Source of the DNA: Desertimonas sp963786985
GTDB taxonomy: Bacteria > Actinomycetota > Acidimicrobiia > Acidimicrobiales > Ilumatobacteraceae
Assembly (NCBI GenBank): GCA_963786985.1
Contig: CAWBBL010000017.1
Coordinates: forward strand, 1-64,000
Length of the DNA stretch: 64,000 nt
Direction of reading: 5' to 3'
Shown here: piece by piece, positions 1 to 11,312 of the stretch
Numbering within the stretch: position 1 is the first letter of the stretch
How the letters are laid out: every line of letters starts with the position of its first letter
Made by a program: the position numbers and the translations under genes
The notes under the pieces: generated by a model
The model's database searches: none
Seen by the model: only the letters and a program-made list of their open reading frames with translations
Told to the model about the DNA's origin: nothing

Positions 1-729
1 GAATATGCCGAGAACGGATTTGTGGTCTTCCGGAATGTCCTTGACCCCTCGTTGATTGCCGACACGAGCCGCCATGTCGATTGGCTGCTCGATCGCCACC
101 CCGAGCTGCGCGCCGATGAGCTCGGCCACGAGTTGGCTCGGGACGATCCGTTCTGGTACCGCCTGGTGTCGGACCCCCGCCTCGTCGATATCGCCGAGAT
201 TTTCGTCGGCCCGGATGTCGCGCTCTTCGCCACCCACTACATCTGCAAAGAGCCGGGAGTCGGCAGGGCCGTGCCGTGGCACCAAGATGGCGGCTACTGG
301 CCACTCGAACCGATGGAGGTTGTGTCGTTGTGGCTCGCAGTCGGTGATTCGACGCTCGCCAACGGGTGTCTGAAGCTCGTCCCAGGATCACACACCACTC
401 GCCTGATGGACATGGTGCCAACCAATCGAGATGAGGTACTGCCGCTCGAGATCCCGGTCGCCGTCGACGAGCGAGACGCTGTTGCCATCGAGCTGGCGCC
501 CGGGGACGTGTCGGTGCATCATCCGAACATCGTCCACGGCTCCGACGCGAACACGTCGACGTCGTGGCGTCGCGGATTGACGATCCGCTACATCCCGACT
601 ACGACGCGGATTCTCGATGCCGAGATGTCTGCAGCGTTTCTGCTCCGCGGCAACTCGGTTCCAGGTGTCAACGACTACCTGCCGGTGCCGACCTACGACC
701 CGGAACGCCACATGGCCTTCCAGAACTGA
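1..729 (+). CDS. Phytanoyl-CoA dioxygenase (PhyH) family oxygenase, 5' partial
   Basis: The frame is open from base 1, so the gene begins before the window; at least 242 residues are present. The family uses Fe(II) and 2-oxoglutarate to hydroxylate small molecules. The facial triad is visible: the HxD pair in WHQDGGYWP (near residue 95 of the visible part) and the distal histidine in HHPNIVHGSDAN, followed by an arginine that could bind 2-oxoglutarate. It ends 8 bases before the alpha-mannosidase start, so the two are probably one operon. The substrate cannot be told from sequence. Confidence 0.85.
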   Translation, partial: EYAENGFVVFRNVLDPSLIADTSRHVDWLLDRHPELRADELGHELARDDPFWYRLVSDPRLVDIAEIFVGPDVALFATHYICKEPGVGRAVPWHQDGGYWPLEPMEVVSLWLAVGDSTLANGCLKLVPGSHTTRLMDMVPTNRDEVLPLEIPVAVDERDAVAIELAPGDVSVHHPNIVHGSDANTSTSWRRGLTIRYIPTTTRILDAEMSAAFLLRGNSVPGVNDYLPVPTYDPERHMAFQN

Positions 730-737
730 GTGATGCG

Positions 738-3700
738 ATGAACCACCAAACCCGTCGCACCGTGGACAAGGTGCGCGCCCGTCTCCGCCTCATCGAACAG
801 AAGGTGTACGCCCGGCTGACGCCCATCGAGCCGTTCCAGTTCCGAGCCCTCGAGTCGCCGACGGTCGAGCCGTCAACTGACGAGCCGATTGACGATCGAT
901 TCGTGACGATCGAGTGGGGAACGCCGTGGGGGCGCCCGCGTCTCGACTTCGTGCTCCGCAGCCGCTTCTCCGTGCCGACGGGCTGGAGCGCGGACGGCCC
1001 GATTGCCCTGCATCTGCCGTTGGGCATCGCCGGCGACTTCAGCCACCCCGAGGCGCTCGTCTACATCGATGGTGAGCCGTACGCCAGCTGCGATCGCCAC
1101 CACCACGAGATTCTGCTACCCGCCCGGTGGTGCGACGGGAACACCCACGAGCTCACATTGCACGGTTGGACGGGCGGAACGACGGCCGGGTCAAGTGTCC
1201 CGATCGACCAGGCCGTACCACTCGTCATGGGCACCTGCTCGATCGTTCAGATCGATCAGCCGACCCGGGACCTGCATGCTCTGGCTCGTGTCGCCCTCGG
1301 AGTGATCGAGGAGCTCGGCGACGTCGACCCGATCCGCACGGGACTCCTCGCCGCCCTCGACCAGGCCGTCCTCGTGCTCGACACCCGAGAACCTCTTGGA
1401 CAGGACTTCTACGCCAGTGTGCCAGAGGCGTTGCGGGTTGCTCGAACGGCAGTGGAAGCGTGTGGGCCGGCGGCCAACGTCGACGTCACTGCCGCGGGGC
1501 ACGCCCACATCGACGTGGCGTGGCTCTGGCCGGTCGCCCAGACGCGCCGCAAAGCGGGCAGGACGTTTCACAACGCGCTACGCCTGATGGACGAGTTCTC
1601 CGACTTCCAGTACACCCAGAGCCAGCCGCAGCTCTACGACTACGTGCGCAGCGATTACCCCGATCTGTTTGAGTCGATCAAGAAGCGGGTTGCCGAGGGT
1701 CGTTGGGAGCCGATTGGTGGCATGTGGGTCGAAGCCGACTGCAACATCACCGGCGCCGAAGCGCTGGTTCGGCAATTCGTGCTCGGACGCACGTTCTTCC
1801 AGGAGCAGTTCGGCCTCGACTCCCCGGTTCTGTGGCTCCCCGACGTGTTCGGCTACGCCTGGCAACTTCCCCAGCTGATCAAGTCGGCTGGGCTCGAGTT
1901 CTTCTTCACCACGAAGATCAGCTGGAACCTCTACAACCGGTTGCCGTACGACTCGTTCTGGTGGCAGGGCTTGGATGGAAGCAGGGTGCTCACCCACTTC
2001 AGCCCGACACCGTCCACCGAAGACGTGCACTGGAGCACCTACAACGCCCTGGCCTGGCCTGCCGATGTGTTCGGCACGTGGAAGAACTACCTGCACAGCG
2101 ACGCCGCCCCCGCAGGCGAAACCGCGCCAGTGTTGATGTCCTACGGCTGGGGAGACGGCGGTGGCGGCCCGACACGCGAGATGGTCGAGAACCTCGCCGT
2201 GATGTCCGACTTTCCCGGGACGCCGCGGGTCGGGCGCGGCCGAGCCGTTGACTTCTTCGAGGAACTCGATCGGCGCTGCGGGACGTACCTACCGACGTGG
2301 AACGGGGAGCTGTACCTCGAGTACCACCAAGGCACGTACACGACTCACGGCGACGTGAAGCGTGCCAACCGCAACTGCGAGACCGCGCTCCACGATGCCG
2401 AACTGCTGGCATCGTGGGCGACCGTCGTCGCCGGCGCTGACTATCCCGCCGAGCGACTCGGCGAGGCCTGGAAACTGCTGTGCCTCAACCAGTTCCACGA
2501 CATTCTTCCGGGGTCGTCGATCGCCGAGGTCTATGTCGACGCCGCCAAAGATCACGCGTGGATCGCTTCGATCACCGCCCAGATCATCGACGATGCGGTG
2601 GACGCGTTGTCCTCCTTCTGGCACGCCGACACACGCCATGTGTCGATCAATCCCACGGCATTCGGTGGCCGGCGGCGCGCCACGATCCCCGCCCCAGCGA
2701 CGAGTGGGGCGACCTTCGTCGACGCCCGCACCGGCTCCGAACTGACCCAACAGGCGATCGATGGTGGAACGCTTGTCGAGATCGATGTGGACGGGTTCGG
2801 TGTCGTCGAAATCGGTGAACGCCAGACCGCGGCACCTCCGCAGGGAGCCCGATCGACGAGTCCCGACGCACCAGGAGAGGCCGTCGGCTCCGGCCGCGTC
2901 CGGGCGAGCGTTGCCGACGACGGCTTCGTGTTGGAGAACGCGGTCCTCCGTGTCGAACTGTCCGAGGACGGAGAGATCACGCGGTTGCTCGACAAGGAGC
3001 ATCGTCGGGAGGTCGTCGGGCCGAGTCGTCCGGGCAACGTGTTCCAAGCGTTCGAGGACCGACCAATCGAGTTCGACGCCTGGAACATCGACCTGTTCAT
3101 CAACGACCGGCAGTGGTCAGCCGATCCGGGAAGCAGCGCCACCATTGTCGAGGATGGGCCGCTGCGTGCGTCGATCGAGTTTCAGCGCCTTCTCGGTGCG
3201 AGCACGATCGTCCAGCGAGTTCAGTTGTGTCGCGATGATCGCCGCATCGACTTCGTGACCTCCGTCGATTGGCAGGAACGCCACACGATGCTCAAGGTCG
3301 CCTTCCCCGTCGGCGTGCTCGCCCAGGTCGCCACCTATGAGATCCAGTGGGGCAACGTGGCACGCAGCACCCACACGAACTCGTCCTGGGACTGGGCACA
3401 GCATGAAACGTGCGCCCACAAGTGGGTCGATCTCAGCGAGGGGGACTACGGGGTCAGCCTGTTGAACGACTGCAAGTACGGCCACGACGTCAAGGCCGAC
3501 GTGCTTCGACTCACGTTGTTGCGCTCGACGACTTCACCGGACGCCGATGCGGACCGCGGTCGACACGACTTCACGTACAGCCTGTTCCCCCACGCCGAGG
3601 ACTGGCGCAACGGCACGGTGGCCGCCGCCTACCACCTCAACGACGAGGTGATCGTCCGCCCGGTGATGGAGCGAAGGACTCGCGTCGACGCGCCGGCGGT

Positions 3701-3971
3701 GGCCCCCCTTGTTGCGATCGACCAACCGAACGTCGTGATCGAGACCGTGAAGCGAGCCGAAGATGGCAACGGCATCATCGTCAGGCTCTACGAGCACCAC
3801 CGCTGCCGACGTCGAGTGGCGCTGACCGCCGGGTTCCCGATCGCTCACGCCGAACGGTGCAATCTCCTCGAGCAACCGCACGCAGACGAGAGCTGCACGC
3901 TCGAGGACAATGTGGTCGGCTTTGAGGTCACGCCGTACCAGATCGTCACCCTGCGTCTCATTCCAGCGTGA
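738..3971 (+). CDS. Alpha-mannosidase, glycoside hydrolase family 38
   Basis: A 1077-residue GH38 enzyme that hydrolyses terminal alpha-mannosides, probably in the cytoplasm as no signal peptide is seen. The metal-binding HxD is in GHAHIDVAWLW (about residues 254-264), followed by MWVEADCNITGAEALVRQ, and the catalytic nucleophile Asp is in WLPDVFGYAWQLPQL (about 367). A long C-terminal beta-rich part follows, as usual in the family. The frame is open upstream to 564, but ATG 738 is preferred: it lies 8 bases after the PhyH stop and the extra upstream residues look non-coding. Length fits the bacterial two-to-three-domain form. Confidence 0.93.
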   Translation: MNHQTRRTVDKVRARLRLIEQKVYARLTPIEPFQFRALESPTVEPSTDEPIDDRFVTIEWGTPWGRPRLDFVLRSRFSVPTGWSADGPIALHLPLGIAGDFSHPEALVYIDGEPYASCDRHHHEILLPARWCDGNTHELTLHGWTGGTTAGSSVPIDQAVPLVMGTCSIVQIDQPTRDLHALARVALGVIEELGDVDPIRTGLLAALDQAVLVLDTREPLGQDFYASVPEALRVARTAVEACGPAANVDVTAAGHAHIDVAWLWPVAQTRRKAGRTFHNALRLMDEFSDFQYTQSQPQLYDYVRSDYPDLFESIKKRVAEGRWEPIGGMWVEADCNITGAEALVRQFVLGRTFFQEQFGLDSPVLWLPDVFGYAWQLPQLIKSAGLEFFFTTKISWNLYNRLPYDSFWWQGLDGSRVLTHFSPTPSTEDVHWSTYNALAWPADVFGTWKNYLHSDAAPAGETAPVLMSYGWGDGGGGPTREMVENLAVMSDFPGTPRVGRGRAVDFFEELDRRCGTYLPTWNGELYLEYHQGTYTTHGDVKRANRNCETALHDAELLASWATVVAGADYPAERLGEAWKLLCLNQFHDILPGSSIAEVYVDAAKDHAWIASITAQIIDDAVDALSSFWHADTRHVSINPTAFGGRRRATIPAPATSGATFVDARTGSELTQQAIDGGTLVEIDVDGFGVVEIGERQTAAPPQGARSTSPDAPGEAVGSGRVRASVADDGFVLENAVLRVELSEDGEITRLLDKEHRREVVGPSRPGNVFQAFEDRPIEFDAWNIDLFINDRQWSADPGSSATIVEDGPLRASIEFQRLLGASTIVQRVQLCRDDRRIDFVTSVDWQERHTMLKVAFPVGVLAQVATYEIQWGNVARSTHTNSSWDWAQHETCAHKWVDLSEGDYGVSLLNDCKYGHDVKADVLRLTLLRSTTSPDADADRGRHDFTYSLFPHAEDWRNGTVAAAYHLNDEVIVRPVMERRTRVDAPAVAPLVAIDQPNVVIETVKRAEDGNGIIVRLYEHHRCRRRVALTAGFPIAHAERCNLLEQPHADESCTLEDNVVGFEVTPYQIVTLRLIPA

Positions 3972-4018
3972 CGTCGCCAGCGGCAGCCGCCACGGCCAGC
4001 AGATAGGTTTCGAAGCGG

Positions 4019-5035
4019 ATGGAGTACCGCACCCTCGGTAGCAGCGGCACCGTCGTGTCCGCGCAGTGCCTGGGCACCATGACGTTCGGCCAAGAGAGCG
4101 ACGAGCAGACCGCGCACGCGCAGCTCGATCTGTTCGTTGAGCGCGGCGGGAACTTCGTCGACACCGCCGACGTGTACTCGTCCGGGCGCTCGGAGGAGAT
4201 CGTTGGTCGGTGGCTCGCAGCCCGGTCCGGGATGCGTGAGGGGCTCGTCATTGCCACAAAGGGCCGCTTTCCGATGGGTGACGGACCCAACGACGTCGGT
4301 CTCTCCCGGACGCATCTCGCCCGCGCTCTTGAGGCGAGCCTTCGCCGCCTCGGAGTCGACGCCGTCGACCTTTACCAGGCACATGGCTGGGACCCCGTGA
4401 CACCGATCGAGGAGACGCTCAGCTTTCTCGACGAAGCGGTGCGCGCCGGCAAGATCCGCTACGCCGGGGTCAGCAACTTCCTCGGCTGGCAGCTACAGAA
4501 GGCCGCGCTTCTGGCGGGTGATGCCGCGCCAATCGTCACGCTGCAGCCGCAGTACAACCTGCTCGCCCGCGACATCGAACTGGAGATTGTCGATGTGTGT
4601 CGCAACGAGGGCATTGGGATCCTGCCATGGTCCCCGCTCGCCGGCGGCTGGCTGTCTGGCAAGTACTCCCGTGACACGCCGCCTGTGGGTGCGACCCGCC
4701 TTGGTGAGAACCCGGAGCGCGGCGTGGAGGCGTACGGTCCGCGCAACGCCCAAGAGCGCACGTGGCGAATCATCGGCGCCGTCCGCGAGGTCGCTGAGAG
4801 TCGCGCCGTTTCGATGGCGCAGGTCGCGCTCGCGTGGGTCGCTGATCGCCCAGCAGTCACGTCGGTGATCCTCGGTGCCCGCACCGTTGCCCAACTGGAA
4901 GACAACCTCGGCGCTGCCGACCTGCACCTGTCGGCCGATGAAACCGAGCGGCTCACCGAGGCAAGCGAACCCGTCGTTACCGACTACCCGTACGGCGCTC
5001 CCGGCATCGAGCAGCGCTCACGCGACGTTCGGTAG
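4019..5035 (+). CDS. Aldo/keto reductase
   Basis: A 338-residue NADPH-dependent aldo/keto reductase of the TIM-barrel superfamily. Family signs are the N-terminal MEYRTLGSSGTVVSAQCLGTMTFG, the DTADVYSSGRSEE segment carrying the catalytic Asp and Tyr, Lys in ATKGRF and His in LYQAHGWDP. The last 43 codons and the downstream leader lie inside the 224-bp direct repeat whose second copy is at 13628-13851. In the undisturbed arrangement this gene would be followed 33 bases later by the VOC gene now at 13791. Substrate unknown. Confidence 0.92.
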   Translation: MEYRTLGSSGTVVSAQCLGTMTFGQESDEQTAHAQLDLFVERGGNFVDTADVYSSGRSEEIVGRWLAARSGMREGLVIATKGRFPMGDGPNDVGLSRTHLARALEASLRRLGVDAVDLYQAHGWDPVTPIEETLSFLDEAVRAGKIRYAGVSNFLGWQLQKAALLAGDAAPIVTLQPQYNLLARDIELEIVDVCRNEGIGILPWSPLAGGWLSGKYSRDTPPVGATRLGENPERGVEAYGPRNAQERTWRIIGAVREVAESRAVSMAQVALAWVADRPAVTSVILGARTVAQLEDNLGAADLHLSADETERLTEASEPVVTDYPYGAPGIEQRSRDVR

Positions 5036-5129
5036 GACGAATACTGCGAGCATGCGGAGGTGTCTCCCGTGCCAGTGCTCCCGATCCGCTTCGTCGACGT
5101 CAACGTCACCGACCTCGACCGTTCCGTCG
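4906..5129 (+). repeat. 224-bp direct repeat, left copy
   Basis: It matches 13628-13851 at a constant offset of 8722 bases with two mismatches seen by eye (CTGCACCTG against CTGCGCCTG, and ATCGAGCAG against ATCGAACAG). It spans the 3' end of the first aldo/keto reductase, the intergenic leader with its GGAGG ribosome site, and the first 20 or so codons of the VOC gene. Homology stops sharply at 5129/13851 and at 4906/13628. Confidence 0.95.
5069..5129 (+). pseudogene. N-terminal stub of the VOC (glyoxalase-like) protein
   Basis: GGAGG at 5056-5060 is followed by GTG 5069 and encodes VPVLPIRFVDVNVTDLDRSV, identical to the start of the intact VOC gene at 13791. Homology then ends and the frame runs into unrelated sequence with a stop near 5205. 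It is the truncated copy left when the 8.5-kb block was placed inside the operon, or the trace of a misjoined assembly. Confidence 0.85.
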
Positions 5130-5167
5130 CATCTGGCAGTGAGGCTGTCTCCGAGGGCGATGTGTCT

Positions 5168-7024
<1,857 letters not shown>

Positions 7025-7068
7025 CGTTGCGCAGCCCCGACCGCGCGTCCATCGAGACGGCCGCGTCG

Positions 7069-9294
7069 ATGCTGATGAGGCAGAGTTGTCGGGTGCCGAC
7101 GGCCCCCGTCAAGCTCGCCGTTCTGACCAGTGGCGGTGATGCCGCCGGCATGAACGCGGCCGTACGGGCGGTCGTGCGCAGCGGGCTGGCGGCCGGGCTC
7201 GAGGTGTTCGCCGTGTACGAGGGCTTGCAGGGCCTGGTCGATGGCGGTGACCGCATCCGCTCGGTGTCCTCGGCGGACGTCGGGGGAGTGCTGCATCAGG
7301 GCGGGACATTCCTCGGCACCGCCCGCTGCGCCGACTTCCGGCTCCGCGACGGCCGGCGGCGTGCGGCGCGCAATCTCGTCGAGCGCGACGTCGACGCCCT
7401 CGTGGTCATCGGCGGCGACGGCAGCCTGAGTGGGGCGGCCGAGCTGCGCACCGAGTGGCCCGAACTGCTCGACGAGCTGGTCGGCGACGGGGCGATCGAC
7501 CAGACGCAGGTCGACAGACACCGTCGGCTGTCGCTCGTCGGGATCGTCGGGTCGATCGACAACGACATGTTCGGCACGGACATGACGATCGGCGCCGACA
7601 CCGCGCTGCACCGGATCACCGAGGCGGTCGATGCGCTGCAGAGCACAGCGTCGAGCCACCAGCGAACGTTCGTGGTCGAGGTGATGGGGCGCAACTGCGG
7701 GTACCTCGCCCTGATGGGCAGCCTGGCGACGGGTGCCAACTTCGTCCTGATCCCCGAGAGCCCGCCAGGACCCGATTGGGAGACGGCAATGTGCGACGTG
7801 TTGCACTCCGGCCGGGGCATCGGCCGACGTGCCAACATCGTGCTCGTCGCCGAGGGCGTGCGCGACATCAGCGGCCAGCCGGTGACTGCTGCTCACGTGA
7901 GAGCTGTACTCGAGGAGCGGCTCGGTGAGGATGCCCGCGTCACGATCCTCGGCCACGTGCAACGGGGCGGCTCGCCGAGCGCCTTTGACCGCTACCTCGG
8001 CACCGTTCTCGGGTACGCAGCAGTCCACCGGCTGCTCGGCTCGCCGGACGGCGAGCCACAGCTCGTCGGCATCCAGGGTCATCACGTGACGTATTCGCCG
8101 CTGACGGAGTGCGTGGCGCGGACGCGATCGATCGCCAGCCTCATCGCCAATCAGAACTTCGATGCAGCGATGGCGATGCGCGGCGGCAGTTTCACCGATT
8201 CGTATCGCCTGCTGCGGACGATCGTGCAGGCGCTCCCTCGCCATCTCGAGCCCGGACAGCGGGCCCTGCGACTCGCCGTGTTGCACGGCGGTGACCCGGC
8301 ACCGGGGATGAACGCCGCGGTCCGCGTCGCGCTCCGAGTGGCGATGGACCGGGGGCACACCGTGCTCGCTGTCGCGGACGGGTTCCGTGGCCTGCTCGCC
8401 GGCCGGATCGAACCGCTCGATTGGATGAGCGTCAGCGGCTGGGTCTCGCGACCAGGAGCGGAGCTGGGTACGAACCGCTTCGTTCCCTGCGCAGATGACC
8501 TGTCGGACATCGCCGCCCAGCTGGAGGCCCACCGTGTTGACGGCCTCCTTGTGATTGGTGGCTGGACCGGTTACCTCGGCGCTCACCGACTCAGCGACCG
8601 CCTGGTGATCCCGGTCGTGTGCGTACCCGCTTCGATCAACAACGACCTGCCGGCCTCGGACCTGAGCATCGGTGCCGACACCGCGCTGAACAGCATCGTG
8701 ACCGACGTCGACAAGATCAAACAGTCCGCCGTGGCATCGCACCGCTGCTTCGTCGTCGAGGTAATGGGCGAGCGATGCGGATTCTTGGCGCTGATGGGTG
8801 GGATGGCCACCGGCGCCGAGCGCGTCTACCTTCCTGAGGAGGGCATCACGCTGGAGCGGCTCAGCGAGGATCTCGACGCGTTGCGGGCCGGCTTCGCCCA
8901 CGGTAAACGGCTCGGCCTGGTGATCCGCGGCGAAGGCGCCGACGCCCTCTACACAACCAGCTTCATCGTCTCGTTGTTCAACCACGAGAGCAACGGTCTG
9001 TTCGACGTGCGTGGGGCGATCCTCGGCCACGTGCAAGACGGCGGTCAGCCGTCCCCGTTCGACCGCATTCAAGCCACACGACTCACTGCCGCCGCCGTCG
9101 ATCACCTCATCGCCCAAGCCGGCTCCGACGACCCGGCGAGCGCGATCGTCGGCATGCGTGAGGGCAGAATCGAGTTCACCCCACTGCAAGTCGTCTCCGA
9201 CCTCGTCGACGACAGCGTTCAACACCCACCGGCATCGGGATGGTGGATGGCCCTGCGGCCGCTCGCCGACATCCTGGCAGCAGTGGAGCGATAA
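7069..9294 (+). CDS. Tandem-fused 6-phosphofructokinase with degenerate C-terminal half
   Basis: About 741 residues made of two phosphofructokinase domains in one chain, the arrangement known from eukaryotic PFK. The N-terminal half (about 15-395) keeps the ATP-type motif GGDGS (about 113-118) and the catalytic SIDND (about 162-166). The C-terminal half (about 400-741) has GGWTG and SINND at the same places, so the catalytic Asp is Asn and the nucleotide site is altered; by analogy it may be regulatory. ATG 7069, ATG 7075 and GTG 7092 are all possible starts; no clear ribosome site decides. The next gene starts 9 bases after the stop. Confidence 0.9.
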   Translation: MLMRQSCRVPTAPVKLAVLTSGGDAAGMNAAVRAVVRSGLAAGLEVFAVYEGLQGLVDGGDRIRSVSSADVGGVLHQGGTFLGTARCADFRLRDGRRRAARNLVERDVDALVVIGGDGSLSGAAELRTEWPELLDELVGDGAIDQTQVDRHRRLSLVGIVGSIDNDMFGTDMTIGADTALHRITEAVDALQSTASSHQRTFVVEVMGRNCGYLALMGSLATGANFVLIPESPPGPDWETAMCDVLHSGRGIGRRANIVLVAEGVRDISGQPVTAAHVRAVLEERLGEDARVTILGHVQRGGSPSAFDRYLGTVLGYAAVHRLLGSPDGEPQLVGIQGHHVTYSPLTECVARTRSIASLIANQNFDAAMAMRGGSFTDSYRLLRTIVQALPRHLEPGQRALRLAVLHGGDPAPGMNAAVRVALRVAMDRGHTVLAVADGFRGLLAGRIEPLDWMSVSGWVSRPGAELGTNRFVPCADDLSDIAAQLEAHRVDGLLVIGGWTGYLGAHRLSDRLVIPVVCVPASINNDLPASDLSIGADTALNSIVTDVDKIKQSAVASHRCFVVEVMGERCGFLALMGGMATGAERVYLPEEGITLERLSEDLDALRAGFAHGKRLGLVIRGEGADALYTTSFIVSLFNHESNGLFDVRGAILGHVQDGGQPSPFDRIQATRLTAAAVDHLIAQAGSDDPASAIVGMREGRIEFTPLQVVSDLVDDSVQHPPASGWWMALRPLADILAAVER

Positions 9295-9303
9295 GGAAGC
9301 GCA

Positions 9304-10893
9304 GTGGTCGACTTCCTCGTCGATGAGCCGGTGTTGCTCGTGTTCCTCGTCGTCGGCATCGGGGCCGGTATCGGAGCGGTCCGCGTCCACGGCGTGTCCG
9401 TCGGCCCGGCCGCGGCGCTGTTCGTCGGACTGGCCTTCGGCGCCGTCGACGACGCGTTGACCGGCGCCGTGGAGCTCGCCGTGCTCCGAGAGGTCGGCCT
9501 CGTCCTGTTCACCTACACCGTGGGCATCGCCTCGGGTCCGACCTTCTTCTCCGCGCTGCGCCGTGGGGGGTTGGCCGCGATCGGCGTGACCGTCGCCGTC
9601 GTCGCCGCACTCGCCGTGATGACGGCGGCAGTCGCCGCCATCTTTGGTCTCTCAGTCGCCGACCGCGCGGGTGTCTTCGCCGGCTCGACGACGAACACAC
9701 CGGCGCTGCAAGCCGCCGTCGAAGCCCTCGACGAAGGGGACCCGGTGATCGGCTACTCGCTGTCCTACCCGACGGCCGTCGCCGCGATGATCGTCGTGCT
9801 GACGTTGGTGTTCGGCCGGCGGCTCCGGCTTCCGCCGTCGCTCGATCCGCCAGCGGCACCGCCACCCGAGCCGCTCGTCAACTGGACGGTGCGCGTCGAT
9901 CGCGCCGGTCTGCCCACGCTCGGCGAGCTGCGCGATCACTATCCGGGCCTCCGCTTCAGCAGAATCCAACAGGGCGGCACGGTCGAGATCGCCCGCTCCT
10001 CCCACACCCCGGCCCCCGGCGACTCGCTCGTCATCGTCGGCCCACGCTCAACCGTTGCGGGACTCTGCCTGGAGATCGGAACGCGCAGTGACCATCATCT
10101 CCCCCTCGACCGCAGCGCGCTCGACTTTCGTCGCGTGCTCGTGTCCGACCGCCGGCTCGCCGGCGAGCGGCTCGGTGAACTCCACCTCGAGGACCGGTTC
10201 GGAGTGTCGGCGACGCGGGTGCGCCGCGGCGATATCGATCTCGTCGCATCCGACTCGACGAAGCTCGCCCTCGGTGATCGGGTCCGCGTCGTCGGACCGG
10301 CTGACGGGCTCGCCCGAGTCGCCCGCGAACTGGGCGACTCGGAACGACACGCGTACGAACTCGACGCCGCCGGCTTCGCCATCGGCATCTCGATCGGCCT
10401 GGCCGTCGGCGAGATCCCGATCCCACTTCCGGGCGCCGGCGAACTCCGCCTGGGGGCCGGCGGCGGTCCGCTCCTCGTCGGTCTGCTGCTCGGAACCATC
10501 TCGCGCGTGGGCCCAATCACCTTCCAGCTGCCCCACGCCGCCAACCTCGTGCTACGCCAACTCGGGGTGCTGCTGTTCCTCGCCGCCGCAGGCGTCGGCT
10601 CAGGCGCCACGTTCGCCGACGCGATCCAGACCAACCAAGGGCTCGAACTGGTCCTGGTCGGAGCGATCGTTTCGACCAGCTTTGCGCTGGTCGTCCCCCT
10701 CGTCATCGAGGTCATCCTGCGGCGGGACACCGTCGAGACGGCCGGATTCTTCGCCGGCATCGAGACCCAACCAGCGGCGCTGGCCTACGCCGTGGACCGC
10801 ACGGCCGGCGATGATCGCGTGAACCTGACCTACGCCATCGCCTTCCCCGCGGCGATGATCGCCAAGATCGTGGCCGTCCAGTTCCTCGTCTGA
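9304..10893 (+). CDS. AspT/YidE-type membrane transporter with two TrkA-C domains
   Basis: A 529-residue membrane protein with the layout of the aspartate:alanine exchanger family: about five N-terminal helices, a soluble middle with two TrkA-C-like segments (about residues 195-265 and 275-350), then about five further helices. The repeated motif is recognisable in GSTTNTPALQAA and its C-terminal counterpart IETQPAALAYA. The GTG start is preceded by AAGGAAG, and the 9-base gap puts it in an operon with the phosphofructokinase. Likely substrate is a dicarboxylate or amino acid, not provable here. Confidence 0.85.
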   Translation: MVDFLVDEPVLLVFLVVGIGAGIGAVRVHGVSVGPAAALFVGLAFGAVDDALTGAVELAVLREVGLVLFTYTVGIASGPTFFSALRRGGLAAIGVTVAVVAALAVMTAAVAAIFGLSVADRAGVFAGSTTNTPALQAAVEALDEGDPVIGYSLSYPTAVAAMIVVLTLVFGRRLRLPPSLDPPAAPPPEPLVNWTVRVDRAGLPTLGELRDHYPGLRFSRIQQGGTVEIARSSHTPAPGDSLVIVGPRSTVAGLCLEIGTRSDHHLPLDRSALDFRRVLVSDRRLAGERLGELHLEDRFGVSATRVRRGDIDLVASDSTKLALGDRVRVVGPADGLARVARELGDSERHAYELDAAGFAIGISIGLAVGEIPIPLPGAGELRLGAGGGPLLVGLLLGTISRVGPITFQLPHAANLVLRQLGVLLFLAAAGVGSGATFADAIQTNQGLELVLVGAIVSTSFALVVPLVIEVILRRDTVETAGFFAGIETQPAALAYAVDRTAGDDRVNLTYAIAFPAAMIAKIVAVQFLV

Positions 10894-11171
10894 TCGATGA
10901 GGACCAGGGAGAGCCGAACGCCACGCGACGCTCCGACCACGACGATTGGTCCAGTCGACGAGGGGGGCGAGGCGCTGACACCCCGCGCCGTCGCATCTGG
11001 GGAAGATTCGTGTCATTTCCGCTTCTGGGGAAGATTCGTGTCGACGTCTGACACGGATCTTCCCCAGTTGCACTGACGCCACCTCGACGTCAACGTCACC
11101 GATCAGCGGTCCCACGACAAGGTGTCGTTTGACCCTGTTCGACGCCACCTGTTGCCGGCGAGGATCGAAGC
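10894..11171. other. Intergenic region with a three-copy 19-nt element
   Basis: No gene is supported in these 278 bases. They contain two direct copies and one inverted copy of a 19-base element (see the repeat entry). Around 11083-11101 a stretch TCGACGTCAACGTCACCGA also occurs within the 224-bp repeat; this is short enough to be chance. Confidence 0.6.
10997..11067. repeat. Three copies of CTGGGGAAGATTCGTGTCA, the last inverted, forming a hairpin
   Basis: Copies lie at 10997-11015 (direct), 11025-11043 (direct, last base G) and 11049-11067 (inverted, with one base changed). Copies two and three form an 18-pair stem with one wobble around the loop GACGTC. The hairpin could end aspT-like transcription, but there is no T-run. 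The extra direct copy suggests a REP-like repeat or a protein-binding array. Confidence 0.75.
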
Positions 11172-11312
11172 ATGGACGAACTCACCCACCAGTGCCCCTA
11201 CTGCGACCTTCGCTTCTCCTACCACAACGAAATCACGGACCACGTGCTGCATGATCACCCAGATCGGGCCGATGTAGTTATCGGCCTTGACCTGCACGAG
11301 ATCCCCCGCTGA
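11172..11312 (+). CDS. 46-residue C2H2 zinc-finger microprotein
   Basis: ATG 11172 to TGA 11312 encodes MDELTHQCPYC followed by DLRFSYHNEITDHVLHDH and a short acidic tail. The spacing is C-x2-C-x12-H-x4-H (Cys8, Cys11, His24, His29), the classic zinc-finger form that is rare in bacteria. Almost the whole protein is the finger, so it may bind DNA, RNA or a partner protein. It lies 252 bases upstream of a zinc alcohol dehydrogenase. Function unknown. Confidence 0.75.
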   Translation: MDELTHQCPYCDLRFSYHNEITDHVLHDHPDRADVVIGLDLHEIPR

